In this document: piece after piece, positions 27,234-33,767 of the stretch | How the letters are laid out: each line of letters begins with the position of its first letter | Position numbering within the stretch: the first letter of the stretch is position 1 | Source of the DNA: an uncultured Clostridia bacterium | Lineage (GTDB): Bacteria > Bacillota > Clostridia > Christensenellales > UBA1242 | Length of the DNA: 33,767 bases | Direction: 5' to 3' | NCBI GenBank assembly: GCA_949841045.1 | Contig: CATKXS010000015.1 | Coordinates: forward strand, 1 to 33,767 | Notes under the pieces: model-generated | What the model was told of the DNA's origin: nothing | Databases searched by the model: none | Seen by the model: the letters and a program-made list of their open reading frames with translations, nothing else | Translations under genes and position numbers: made by a program

Positions 27234-27264
27234 AAAGTTTAACTCCAAGCGGGTTAAACTTTTT
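27234..27264 (+). terminator. Terminator of the 1,779-residue gene
   Basis: AAAGTTTAAC / GTTAAACTTT stem with further inner pairs, followed by T's, 50 bp after the stop codon. The rest of the 241-bp gap is AT-rich with no gene. Confidence 0.75.
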
Positions 27265-27381
27265 AAAGTAGATGAAAAAATTAAAAATCTTTTATTGTTA
27301 ATCATTTTAACGTTTTGCTTAAACTTAATGCGAAACCCAAATTTAAAAATTTATAAATACAAAAATTTACTATTATAAAAA

Positions 27382-27408
27382 GAGCATAATGCTCAGAGCT
27401 TAAAGCTC
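27382..27408 (+). repeat. Two adjacent TAA-loop hairpins in the ychF leader
   Basis: GAGCA-TAA-TGCTC (27382-27394) and GAGCT-TAA-AGCTC (27396-27408) sit 17 bp before the ychF start. They share the 5-bp stem / TAA loop design of the array at 10352-10452, with different stem sequences. Confidence 0.65.
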
Positions 27409-27424
27409 CTTAAAAGGAAAAACT

Positions 27425-28519
27425 ATGAAAATTGGAGTTGTAGGTTTGCCAAATGTTGGCAAAAGCACACTTTTTAATGCAATTACAAATGCTGGCGCTG
27501 AAAGCGCAAACTACCCTTTCTGTACAATCGAGCCAAACGTAGGAATTGTTGACGTACCTGACGAGAGATTAAAAGTTCTCGGCGAGATGTATAATACTCA
27601 AAAAATAACACCTGCCGCAATCGAATTTGTTGACATTGCTGGACTTGTTGCGGGAGCAAGCAAAGGCGAAGGTCTTGGAAATAAGTTCTTAAGTCACATT
27701 CGCGAAGTTGACGCAATTGTACACGTGGTAAGATGTTTTGAAAACGACAAAATAATCCATGTAAATGGCAATATTGACCCACTTCGTGACATTGAAATAA
27801 TAAACCTCGAACTTGCCCTTGCCGACCTTGAACAAGTTACGAAAAAACTTGAACGTGATGCAAAGCTCGTCAAAACTGGCGATAAAAGTTTGGCTATCGG
27901 GGTTAAACTTATGGAAAAAATCAAGAATGCTCTTGAGAACAATCTTCCAGCTCGTGCTGTTGAAATCGAAAACGATGAAGAAGAGAAAATTATCAAAAAT
28001 CTTCAACTTTTGACAGCAAAACCAGTGATTTATGTGGCAAATATAAGCGAAAACGACATTACAAAGGAAGAAAACTGTTTTGTAAAAGCTGTTCGTGAGT
28101 TTGCTGAAAAAGAAGGCTCTGGCGTAATCACCCTCGCAGCTAAGATTGAAGAAGAACTTGCAAGTCTTGACAGCGAAGAAAAAGAAATGTTTAAAGAAGA
28201 ACTTGGACTTAAAGAAAGCGGTCTTGAAAAACTTGTTAAAGCAAGTTATGACCTTCTTGGACTTATGAGTTACCTCACCGCTGGCGAAAAGGAAGTAAGA
28301 GCTTGGACAATCAAAAAAGGCACAAAAGCGCCTGGTGCTGCCGGCAAAATCCACACCGATTTTGAAAAAGGCTTCATTAAAGCTGAAATCGTATCTTATA
28401 ATGACCTAGTTGAAGCAGGCTCATTTGTCAAAGCAAAAGAAAAAGGTCGTGTCCGCATTGAAGGAAAAGACTATGTTGTTCAAGATGGCGATGTTATCCT
28501 CTTCAGATTTAATGTCTAG
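27425..28519 (+). CDS. ychF: Redox-regulated ATPase YchF (OLA1 family)
   Basis: 364 residues, full length. It is a TRAFAC GTPase-fold protein that prefers ATP and binds ribosomes. G1 is GLPNVGKST (7-15), and the next conserved segment is NYPFCTIEPNVGIVDVPDERL. The G3 region is FVDIAGLVAGASKGEGLGN, and the G4 equivalent NISE replaces NKxD, the mark of ATP specificity. The C-terminal TGS domain ends with DYVVQDGDVILFRFNV. AAAAGGA lies a few bases before ATG. mrnC starts eight bases after its stop, so the two are probably co-transcribed. Confidence 0.97.
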   Translation: MKIGVVGLPNVGKSTLFNAITNAGAESANYPFCTIEPNVGIVDVPDERLKVLGEMYNTQKITPAAIEFVDIAGLVAGASKGEGLGNKFLSHIREVDAIVHVVRCFENDKIIHVNGNIDPLRDIEIINLELALADLEQVTKKLERDAKLVKTGDKSLAIGVKLMEKIKNALENNLPARAVEIENDEEEKIIKNLQLLTAKPVIYVANISENDITKEENCFVKAVREFAEKEGSGVITLAAKIEEELASLDSEEKEMFKEELGLKESGLEKLVKASYDLLGLMSYLTAGEKEVRAWTIKKGTKAPGAAGKIHTDFEKGFIKAEIVSYNDLVEAGSFVKAKEKGRVRIEGKDYVVQDGDVILFRFNV

Positions 28520-28526
28520 GTGGCAC

Positions 28527-28928
28527 ATGGAAAACAAGATTTTAGAAAAACTCCTAAATACCAATCTTCTTCCACTTGCATTCCTCGGCGACAGCGTTCA
28601 TACATTATTTGTTCGAGAATATTGCCTCAAAATTGCCAACTTAAAACTTGACGAATATAACCGAAGAGCTTCTTCACTTTGCAAAGCCTCATCGCAGGCA
28701 AAGGCACTCGAGGGCATTACGCCCTTCCTCAATGAAAATGAAGAAAATATTGTGAGACGTGCTCGAAATGCAAAATCAAAACATCATGCTAAAAATGCCT
28801 CTGTCAGCGATTATAGCCACGCAACGGCATTTGAAGCGTTAATCGGATATTTATATTTAAGTGGCGATAAAAAAAGGCTAAATGAAATTCTAGAAATTTC
28901 TCTAACCTCTTTAGAAAATAAAAATTGA
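28527..28928 (+). CDS. mrnC: Mini-ribonuclease III (23S rRNA maturation)
   Basis: 133 residues from the chosen ATG at 28527. The ORF track starts earlier inside ychF, but AGGTGG directly before 28527 fits, while the in-frame ATG at 28512 has no SD. MrnC is an RNase III catalytic domain without a dsRNA-binding domain that processes 23S rRNA ends. FLGDSVHTLFVR carries the catalytic Asp (D22), and HATAFEALIGYLYLSG carries the catalytic Glu (E103). NAKSKHHAKNASVSDY is the typical basic middle. It ends in TGA, showing the standard code. It follows ychF by eight bases; in Bacillus mrnC precedes rlmB. Confidence 0.93.
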   Translation: MENKILEKLLNTNLLPLAFLGDSVHTLFVREYCLKIANLKLDEYNRRASSLCKASSQAKALEGITPFLNENEENIVRRARNAKSKHHAKNASVSDYSHATAFEALIGYLYLSGDKKRLNEILEISLTSLENKN

Positions 28929-28980
28929 TATTTTATTAAAGCTTTTTATTGAACTTGAATGATTAATTAAATCACAAACA

Positions 28981-29009
28981 AAAAAGACTTGAAATTCAAG
29001 TCTTTTTTT
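28981..29009. terminator. Bidirectional terminator
   Basis: GACTTGA-AAT-TCAAGTC with flanking A5 and T7, between convergent mrnC and the lipoprotein gene. Confidence 0.9.
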
Positions 29010-29012
29010 ATT

Positions 29013-29342
29013 TTAATGGAAGCATACGTCACAAACGAATTCATATTCACTTTCTGATGGTCTAGTTTCAGATGCAACAAATTGACTTGTTGTTCTTGTA
29101 ATACCACAATTAAGTCTTATGTCTGGCGTTGGGAATATCCCTCCATCTCCCATAGGTAATGTCGCAATCAAATCTCCCTTATGCAAAGTGTTTTGATATA
29201 CAATAAATTGATTTTCCTTAAATCTATAAGAACTTGGGCTATTGCAACTCATTTCACAACCTGCAAGACCAAATGCAGAAAGTACAACTAAAACAGGAAC
29301 AATCACGGTTGGTGTTAATTTTTTAAGAATACCTTTTTTCAT
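29013..29342 (-). CDS. Small secreted lipoprotein, function unknown
   Basis: 109 residues. The N-terminus is basic (MKKGILKKL), then a hydrophobic core VIVPVLVVLSAFG and lipobox LAGC at 26-29, so signal peptidase II should cleave before Cys29 and the protein should be anchored to the outer face of the membrane. The mature part is about 80 residues, with Cys also at 33, near 80, and in CDVC near the end, which could form disulfides or bind metal. No domain is recognised. SD AAGGAGA and a perfect consensus promoter suggest strong expression. Confidence 0.82.
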   Translation of the reverse strand: MKKGILKKLTPTVIVPVLVVLSAFGLAGCEMSCNSPSSYRFKENQFIVYQNTLHKGDLIATLPMGDGGIFPTPDIRLNCGITRTTSQFVASETRPSESEYEFVCDVCFH

Positions 29343-29364
29343 ATATCTTTCTCCTTATATATAA

Positions 29365-29393
29365 ATTATACTAAAAAATATTTACAATGTCAA
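29365..29393 (-). promoter_or_regulatory. Consensus promoter of the lipoprotein gene
   Basis: TTGACA (29388-29393), 17-bp spacer, TATAAT (29365-29370) on the minus strand, 22 bp before the start codon. Confidence 0.92.
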
Positions 29394-29424
29394 TACTTTA
29401 TTTTTTAATAACGTCAAAAATAAA

Positions 29425-29453
29425 TTGATATTTTTTCTTTTTTATGCTAAACT
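29425..29453 (+). promoter_or_regulatory. Candidate promoter of rlmB-sigH
   Basis: TTGATA (29425-29430), 17-bp spacer, TAAACT (29448-29453); moderate match, back to back with the lipoprotein promoter. Confidence 0.45.
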
Positions 29454-29470
29454 TTTTGTTGGAGAAAAAT

Positions 29471-30193
29471 ATGTTAATTGAAGGAAAAAATGCAGTTAGA
29501 CAGGCGCTTCTTAGCGAAAACACTATAAACAAAATATTTATTGATAAAAACTACTCATCTCGCAAAGACGAAATAATATCTCTTGCATCTCAAAATAGAG
29601 TTAAAATTGAATATATGCCAAAGGTTGCCCTTGACAAAATGTCAAAAACAAACCACCATCAGGGTTATATTGCCGAAATCACCGACTTTAAATACTCATC
29701 AGTTGATGAAATTTTAGAGCTTGCAAAAGAGAGAAATGAAAAGCCTTTTATAGTTCTTCTTGACGGGATTGTTGACCCACACAATTTTGGTGCAATTATT
29801 CGCTCTTGCGAGTGTGCTGGTGTGCATGGAATTATCATTCCAAAAGACCGCTCAATTTCAGTCAATGAAACAGTTATTCATACAAGCACTGGCGCAGTGT
29901 CAGAAATGAAAATTGCAAGAGTTGTTAATCTTAAATCAGCAATCACCTACCTACAAGAAAATGATGTTTGGGTTTTTGCGGCTGAGGCTGGTGGCGAAGA
30001 TATTTACAGCAAAAACTTAAATATTCCACTCGCAGTCATAATCGGCTCTGAGGGAAAAGGCGTTAAACAATCTATTCTCAATTATACTGACGGCGTGATT
30101 GCCCTTCCGCTTAAAGGCAAAGTCAACTCACTCAACGCAAGCGTCGCATGTGGAATTATAATCTTTGAAGCGTTAAGACAGAGGTTAAAATGA
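29471..30193 (+). CDS. rlmB: SpoU-family 2'-O-methyltransferase, RlmB-like
   Basis: 240 residues from ATG 29471. The ORF-track start 27 bp earlier lacks an SD, whereas GGAGAAAAAT precedes this one. The N-terminal L30e-like substrate-binding domain begins IEGKNAVRQALLS. The trefoil-knot SPOUT domain has motif 1 (LLDGIVDPHNFGAIIRSCEC), motif 2 (AVIIGSEGKGV) and motif 3 (LNASVACGIIIFEALRQR). RlmB methylates a G in the 23S peptidyl-transferase region; other TrmH-family targets are possible. Its TGA stop overlaps the sigH ATG (ATGA), so the two are translationally coupled. This adjacency resembles Bacillus rlmB-yacP-sigH without yacP. Confidence 0.92.
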   Translation: MLIEGKNAVRQALLSENTINKIFIDKNYSSRKDEIISLASQNRVKIEYMPKVALDKMSKTNHHQGYIAEITDFKYSSVDEILELAKERNEKPFIVLLDGIVDPHNFGAIIRSCECAGVHGIIIPKDRSISVNETVIHTSTGAVSEMKIARVVNLKSAITYLQENDVWVFAAEAGGEDIYSKNLNIPLAVIIGSEGKGVKQSILNYTDGVIALPLKGKVNSLNASVACGIIIFEALRQRLK

Positions 30194-30777
30194 CAGACGA
30201 AGAACTTTCAATAAAAGCAAAACAAGGCAATGAAGATGCACTTAATACCTTACTCGCCAAATATAAAAACCTTGTAAACAAATTATCGAGAAGCTATTTT
30301 CTCATTGGCGGAGACATGGAGGACATTGTTCAAGAAGGAATGATTGGACTTTATAAAGCCATTATGCATTACGAACCGCAAAAATCTGCCACTTTTAAAA
30401 CTTTTGCTTACACCTGCATAAAACACCAAATACAAAATGCTGTTAAACTTGCAAGTTCAGAGAAAAATAAAGTCTTATCTTCTGCCTTCTTTATCGGTGA
30501 TGAATTTGGCGAAGAAAACGAAAATATTGAACTTGAACTCCCTTCTGATTTGCCTTCGCCAGACGATAAACTTCTCGAAAAGGAAAGATTTGAAGAGACA
30601 AAGGCGCTCATGCTTAAAACTCTTTCACCGCTTGAAGTCAAAATCTTACTCTTATATCTTGGTGGATATAGTTACAATGAGATTTCGCAAATGGCTGGAA
30701 TTAGCAAAAAAAGTATTGATAACGGGCTTAGCCGAATTAAAAACAAACTTTCATTTTTAAAAAATGACAACAAATAA
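30190..30777 (+). CDS. sigH: RNA polymerase sigma factor, SigH (Spo0H)-like
   Basis: 195 residues. Region 2 (about 20-90) has YFLIGGDMEDIVQEGMIGLY and the -10-binding stretch FKTFAYTCIKHQIQNAVK, both very close to SigH. Region 4 (about 135-190) has LSPLEVKILLLYLGGYSYNEISQ and the helix-turn-helix AGISKKSIDNGLSRIKNKL. In Bacillus and Clostridium SigH starts sporulation or competence and stationary-phase transcription. The ATG lies inside the rlmB stop (4-bp overlap). In Bacillus the next genes would be rpmG-secE-nusG; here they are elsewhere. A weak hairpin follows the stop. Confidence 0.88.
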   Translation: MTDEELSIKAKQGNEDALNTLLAKYKNLVNKLSRSYFLIGGDMEDIVQEGMIGLYKAIMHYEPQKSATFKTFAYTCIKHQIQNAVKLASSEKNKVLSSAFFIGDEFGEENENIELELPSDLPSPDDKLLEKERFEETKALMLKTLSPLEVKILLLYLGGYSYNEISQMAGISKKSIDNGLSRIKNKLSFLKNDNK

Positions 30778-30794
30778 CAAGTAAAACTTGTTTT
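30776..30794 (+). terminator. Weak hairpin after sigH
   Basis: AACAAG-TAAAA-CTTGTT then TT; it begins in the sigH stop codon, with only a short T-tract. Confidence 0.4.
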
Positions 30795-30845
30795 AAAATA
30801 AAAAATATCAATTAAAAAATCATTAAAAAATTACTGGAGGAATAT

Positions 30846-32852
30846 ATGGAAAATTTTGTCAGACCAAGACCAACCTTTCCAAGTAAAGCCGTTATAACAT
30901 GCGGTATGCCGTACGGCAATAAAGAATTACACTTTGCACACGTTGGACTTTCACTTCGCGCTGATACTTTTGCACGGTTTATGCGTGACCGCATCGGCAA
31001 AGACAATGTCGTGTTTGTATCTGGAACAGACTGCTACGGCTCGCCTGCTCTTGAATATTTTAGAGCAAAAAAGGAAAGCGGCGAAATTGACGATGATAGC
31101 GTAAAAGATTTTGTTGAGCGTAATCATCATAGTCATGTAGACACCTTGAATGCTTTTGGCGTGAACTTCAACTTTTTTGGAGCATCTGCACTTGAACCTG
31201 CCAGCACAATTCATAACCAAATGAGCCATGATTTTATAACAAAACTTAGCGAAGCTGGCATGGTATCAACAAGACATTCTTGGCAATTTTATGACGAAGA
31301 ACACAAGTGTCTTTTGAATGGCAGGCAGGTAATAGGAAAATGCCCTATTGAGGGTTGCACAAGTGAAAAAGGTTACGCTGACGAATGCGACCTTGGACAT
31401 CAATATCTTCCTCAAGACCTCATTGACCCAATAAGCACGCTCAGCGGTAAGACACCAAAACTTGTAAAGTGCGAAAACTTATATTTCGACCTTGAAAAAT
31501 GTGGTGATTTATTAAACGAATGGATTGCATCAATCGAAAAAGAAAAGGAAACACCTTCATTTCTTGTTAAAGATATAAAAGAATTCTTTAAAAAGCCTGA
31601 AGTCTATATAAAGAAAGACTACTTTGAAAAGTTTAACGAAATTCGCGCCCTTCTTCCTGCTTTTGAAGAACTTGAACGCAAGCCAAGTACTCCAAGTATG
31701 ACAATCGTGTTTTCTAGTCTTGCCGACCGCGAAAAAGCATGCGAAATCATGGCAAAAAATGATATTCATTATAGAACAGGAAAGACACTCACCCCATTCA
31801 GACTTTCTGGAGACATTTCTTGGGGCGTGCCATGTCCAGAGATAAATGGCGTTAAAAATCAGACATTTTATGTATGGCCAGAAAGCCTTTGGGCACCTAT
31901 TTCATTTACAAAAACATACCTTAAAAGCATCGGCAAAAATGAGGACGAATGGAAAAAATATTGGTGCTCATCTGACGCACGCGTATTCCAATTTTTGGGC
32001 GAAGATAATATATATTTCTATGGTCCTGCCCAGCAGGCTATGTTCCTTTTCTCGCAAGGGAAAGAGCCTGTTTATCCAGCACCAAACGGAAGTCTGCAAA
32101 ATACAACTATTGTACCTATAAAATTCCTTTTATTTATGAACACTGTTGCCTCTTCTTCTGGCAAAATCAAGCCACCTCTTGCAAAAGAACTTCTGTCTTA
32201 TTACACCCCTGACCAATTCCGTCTACACTTCCTTGCAATGAATCTTGGAAACAACACTGTTTCATTCAATCCAAAACCATTCAATCCAAATGCAAAGGAA
32301 GATGATATTGACCCTGTTATAACTGAAGGCAATCTTCTCACAAATGTTTACAACCGCATACTCAGAACAGTTTTCTATTCAACTCAAAATTTTCTTAACG
32401 GCATTATCCCACAAGGAAAAGTGGACTATAGCGTTATGGAAGAATGCAAAAAGACAATCTTAAATTACGAAAGATTTATGTATGAGAGAAAATTCCACCA
32501 GGCCTACAACACTGTTGATGTGTTCGTGAGAAATATAAACAAATACTGGGTAAAAGAAATAAAAAATGACCTCGACATCGAGGCACTAGAAAAACTTACA
32601 ATCAATGCTATGCAATACATTTTTGTAGCAAACATTCTCCTTCACCCTATGACTAGTGGCACAGAAAAAGTCGCTGATTATATCGGCTTTGACAAAGATA
32701 AATGTTTCAGTTGGAATTATATATTTGATGACTTCTATAAAGTCCTTGACCCAACAAGAGAAAACAAACTCACCTTCTTAAAAGAAAGAGAAGATTTCTT
32801 CAAAAAACACCAAGCTCAACTTGATGAACTTGCTAAGAAAAACATGGCTTAA
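30846..32852 (+). CDS. Methionyl-tRNA synthetase-like class I enzyme, divergent
   Basis: 668 residues. It is a class I synthetase with MetRS features: CGMPYGNKELHFAHVG holds the HIGH-type motif (HFAH, 29-32). FVSGTDCYGSPALEY, the zinc-knuckle region CPIEGC...ECDLGH and DISWGVPCP also match MetRS. Three things are odd. The last zinc ligand is His, not Cys. The KMSKS loop reads ASSSGKIKPP (about 435-444) and lacks the usual first Lys. About 70 extra residues sit before DISWGVP. There is no C-terminal EMAP tRNA-binding domain. It may be a paralogue with altered function rather than the housekeeping MetRS. GGAGG precedes the ATG. Its stop lies inside the terminator shared with the convergent gene. 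Confidence 0.85.
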   Translation: MENFVRPRPTFPSKAVITCGMPYGNKELHFAHVGLSLRADTFARFMRDRIGKDNVVFVSGTDCYGSPALEYFRAKKESGEIDDDSVKDFVERNHHSHVDTLNAFGVNFNFFGASALEPASTIHNQMSHDFITKLSEAGMVSTRHSWQFYDEEHKCLLNGRQVIGKCPIEGCTSEKGYADECDLGHQYLPQDLIDPISTLSGKTPKLVKCENLYFDLEKCGDLLNEWIASIEKEKETPSFLVKDIKEFFKKPEVYIKKDYFEKFNEIRALLPAFEELERKPSTPSMTIVFSSLADREKACEIMAKNDIHYRTGKTLTPFRLSGDISWGVPCPEINGVKNQTFYVWPESLWAPISFTKTYLKSIGKNEDEWKKYWCSSDARVFQFLGEDNIYFYGPAQQAMFLFSQGKEPVYPAPNGSLQNTTIVPIKFLLFMNTVASSSGKIKPPLAKELLSYYTPDQFRLHFLAMNLGNNTVSFNPKPFNPNAKEDDIDPVITEGNLLTNVYNRILRTVFYSTQNFLNGIIPQGKVDYSVMEECKKTILNYERFMYERKFHQAYNTVDVFVRNINKYWVKEIKNDLDIEALEKLTINAMQYIFVANILLHPMTSGTEKVADYIGFDKDKCFSWNYIFDDFYKVLDPTRENKLTFLKEREDFFKKHQAQLDELAKKNMA

Positions 32853-32872
32853 AATTTAAGCCTTGTTTTTTT
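32841..32872. terminator. Bidirectional terminator containing both stop codons
   Basis: GGCTTAA-AAT-TTAAGCC with outer AACA/TGTT pairs and T-runs on both strands. The MetRS-like stop (32850-32852) and the Spo0A-like stop (32856-32858) lie within the stem-loop, three bases apart. Confidence 0.88.
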
Positions 32873-33257
32873 GAAGTTCATACTCACTACAAAACTTTCG
32901 TCTAAGTTCATCAAGGCGGACAATCTCGATAATTATGGAAATAAGCTCACTGTTTGAAAATCTAAACTTATTATCGTATACAATCGCACCATAATATGTA
33001 TTAATACTAAGTAGCCCACCCGCGTCATATGCATTTTCAATACACTTTCTTATGTTCCGCTCAATTGACGCCTCTTTAGTGTTATACTGCTTAGCTAAAA
33101 TTGGATACACCTCAGTTGTCAGCTTTGAGCACCTTTTGTTTTCTTTTAAATAATAAAGCACCGCTGACCTTATAAAATCAAAGCCTTGTACCTGCGGTTG
33201 AATTTTAAAACTAAGCATAAGTTTAGTCACCTTCTCAAACAATTCGTCATCAGTCAT
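32856..33257 (-). CDS. Stand-alone Spo0A-type DNA-binding protein (no receiver domain)
   Basis: 133 residues from ATG 33257. The track begins at an upstream GTG, but GGAGGTGG lies ideally before this ATG. The whole chain matches the Spo0A C-terminal effector domain: GFDFIRSAVLYYLKE aligns with GYLYLREAI, LTTEVYPILAKQYNT with ITKVLYPDIAKKFNT, ASIERNIRKCIENAYDAG with the recognition-helix region SRVERAIRHAIEVAWSRG, and FSNSELISIIIEIVRLDE with the conserved C-terminus. The phosphoacceptor receiver domain is absent, so it cannot be switched by a Spo0F/Spo0B-type phosphorelay in the usual way. It may act constitutively or compete with a full Spo0A. It is near sigH, a classic Spo0A partner. Confidence 0.85.
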   Translation of the reverse strand: MTDDELFEKVTKLMLSFKIQPQVQGFDFIRSAVLYYLKENKRCSKLTTEVYPILAKQYNTKEASIERNIRKCIENAYDAGGLLSINTYYGAIVYDNKFRFSNSELISIIIEIVRLDELRRKFCSEYELQKNKA

Positions 33258-33275
33258 AATCACCACCTCCTGCGA

Positions 33276-33308
33276 TATTTTACAAAATTAATAGATTTTT
33301 GTAAAATA
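33276..33308 (-). promoter_or_regulatory. Promoter of the Spo0A-like gene inside a 12-bp inverted repeat
   Basis: TATTTTACAAAA (33276-33287) and TTTTGTAAAATA (33297-33308) are perfect inverted copies. On the minus strand one arm holds the -35 (TTTACA, 33300-33305) and the other the -10 (TAAAAT, 33277-33282) with a 17-bp spacer. The arms resemble the 0A-box (TTTTGTCGAA) in TTTTGT and the final AA. Confidence 0.6.
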
Positions 33309-33326
33309 ATTTTAACAAGTTTTTTC

Positions 33327-33352
33327 AAAAAAGGGCAAAATGCTCTTTTTTT
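33327..33352. terminator. Terminator-like hairpin in a divergent intergenic region
   Basis: AGGGC-AAAAT-GCTCT with A6 before and T7 after, placed between two divergent genes where no terminator is expected. Confidence 0.6.
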
Positions 33353-33475
33353 GTTTATTTTTTTACTAGAAATTTATCGTAAAATTAAAAAAAATTGATT
33401 ATTATCAAAAAAAATCTCCCTATTTATTTTTTAATCTTAAAGTTTTTAAGTATACTTATCTTAAGGAGAAAAACT

Positions 33476-33767
33476 ATGAGTAAAATTTGGAATTATCAAA
33501 ATAGAGAAGAAATTTTTGATTTCTGCGAAGACTATAAAAAATTTCTGTCAGAGAACAAAACAGAACGCGAATGCGTAATGACAATTAGAGAAATGGCAAA
33601 AGAGCATGGTTATCGCGATTTGAAGGATTTAATTACAACAAACACACCGCTCTATCCTGGTGACAAGGTTTATGCAACAAATCTTGATAAATGCATCTTC
33701 CTTTTCCAAATCGGAAAACGTCCTCTCAGCGAAGGCATGAGAATTCTTGGAAGTCACATCGACTCGC
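33476..33767 (+). CDS. M18 family aminopeptidase, N-terminal part, cut by window end
   Basis: 97 residues before the window ends. It begins MSKIWNYQNREEIFDFCEDY and continues through FLSENKTERECV, NTPLYPGDKVYATNLDK and ending LGSHIDS, which is the first metal-ligand region of M18 (aspartyl aminopeptidase-like) enzymes, where SHxD supplies a zinc ligand. M18 enzymes are cytosolic dodecameric zinc aminopeptidases that remove N-terminal residues from peptides. AAGGAG lies eight bases before the ATG. A TATACT at 33451 may be its -10. The C-terminal two-thirds are outside the window. Confidence 0.85.
   Translation, partial: MSKIWNYQNREEIFDFCEDYKKFLSENKTERECVMTIREMAKEHGYRDLKDLITTNTPLYPGDKVYATNLDKCIFLFQIGKRPLSEGMRILGSHIDS

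Noticed and set aside
27689-28354. 221-residue minus-strand ORF
   Set aside because: Antisense shadow of ychF, Phe/Lys-rich with no SD; the plus-strand gene is certain.
1-33767. tRNA or rRNA genes, insertion sequences, prophage or integrase genes
   Set aside because: None seen on either strand; no cloverleaf, transposase or terminal inverted repeats were found by eye.

Overview
The window is AT-rich and reads like a low-GC Gram-positive (Clostridia-like Firmicutes) chromosome. Evidence: strong GGAGG-type ribosome binding sites, consensus TTGACA/TATAAT promoters, the Bacillus/Clostridium sets rpmG-secE-nusG-rplK-rplA and mrnC-rlmB-sigH, and a Spo0A DNA-binding domain protein. TGA is used as a normal stop (mrnC, rlmB), which rules out the Mycoplasma code. 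I cannot name a genus; an uncultured gut-type clostridial relative is a reasonable guess, not a demonstrated fact.

Layout. 1-1.7 kb: the C-terminal end of a nucleoside hydrolase and a convergent glycosyltransferase-TPR protein. 1.9-10.3 kb: a 2,792-residue putative surface protein with Ig-like repeats and a C-terminal membrane anchor. A tandem array of small hairpins and a bidirectional terminator follow it. 10.5-11.9 kb: an unrecognised protein built from two ~235-residue repeats. 12.0-14.6 kb (minus): rpmG-secE-nusG-rplK-rplA, with a perfect consensus promoter, a terminator-like hairpin at the transcript start and a candidate L1-binding leader before rplK. 14.6-16.9 kb: an orphan HicB-like protein, a decayed small gene and an HEXXH metalloprotease of unknown family.

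16.9-17.8 kb: a compact regulatory module. Two paralogous XRE repressors with matching recognition helices flank an 86-residue unknown ORF. A perfect 15-bp palindrome occurs upstream of all three genes, and the whole block lies between 36-bp direct repeats. 17.8-21.7 kb: a sugar nucleotidyltransferase and secA. 21.8-27.2 kb: a 1,779-residue protein with a membrane hairpin and a very long helical charged tail. 27.4-30.8 kb: ychF-mrnC, a small lipoprotein on the other strand, and rlmB-sigH. 30.8-33.8 kb: a divergent methionyl-tRNA synthetase-like protein, a receiver-less Spo0A-type regulator, and the start of an M18 aminopeptidase.

How it fits together. Information-processing and secretion genes (ribosomal proteins L33, L11 and L1, NusG, SecE, SecA, RlmB, MrnC, YchF) form a core into which large lineage-specific proteins are set. 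The Bacillus-type cluster mrnC-rlmB-sigH-rpmG-secE-nusG-rplK-rplA is present but broken into two pieces about 12 kb apart on opposite strands. The most unusual items are the XRE/86-aa/XRE module, the covarying TAA-loop hairpins, the receiver-less Spo0A protein and the two giant ORFs.
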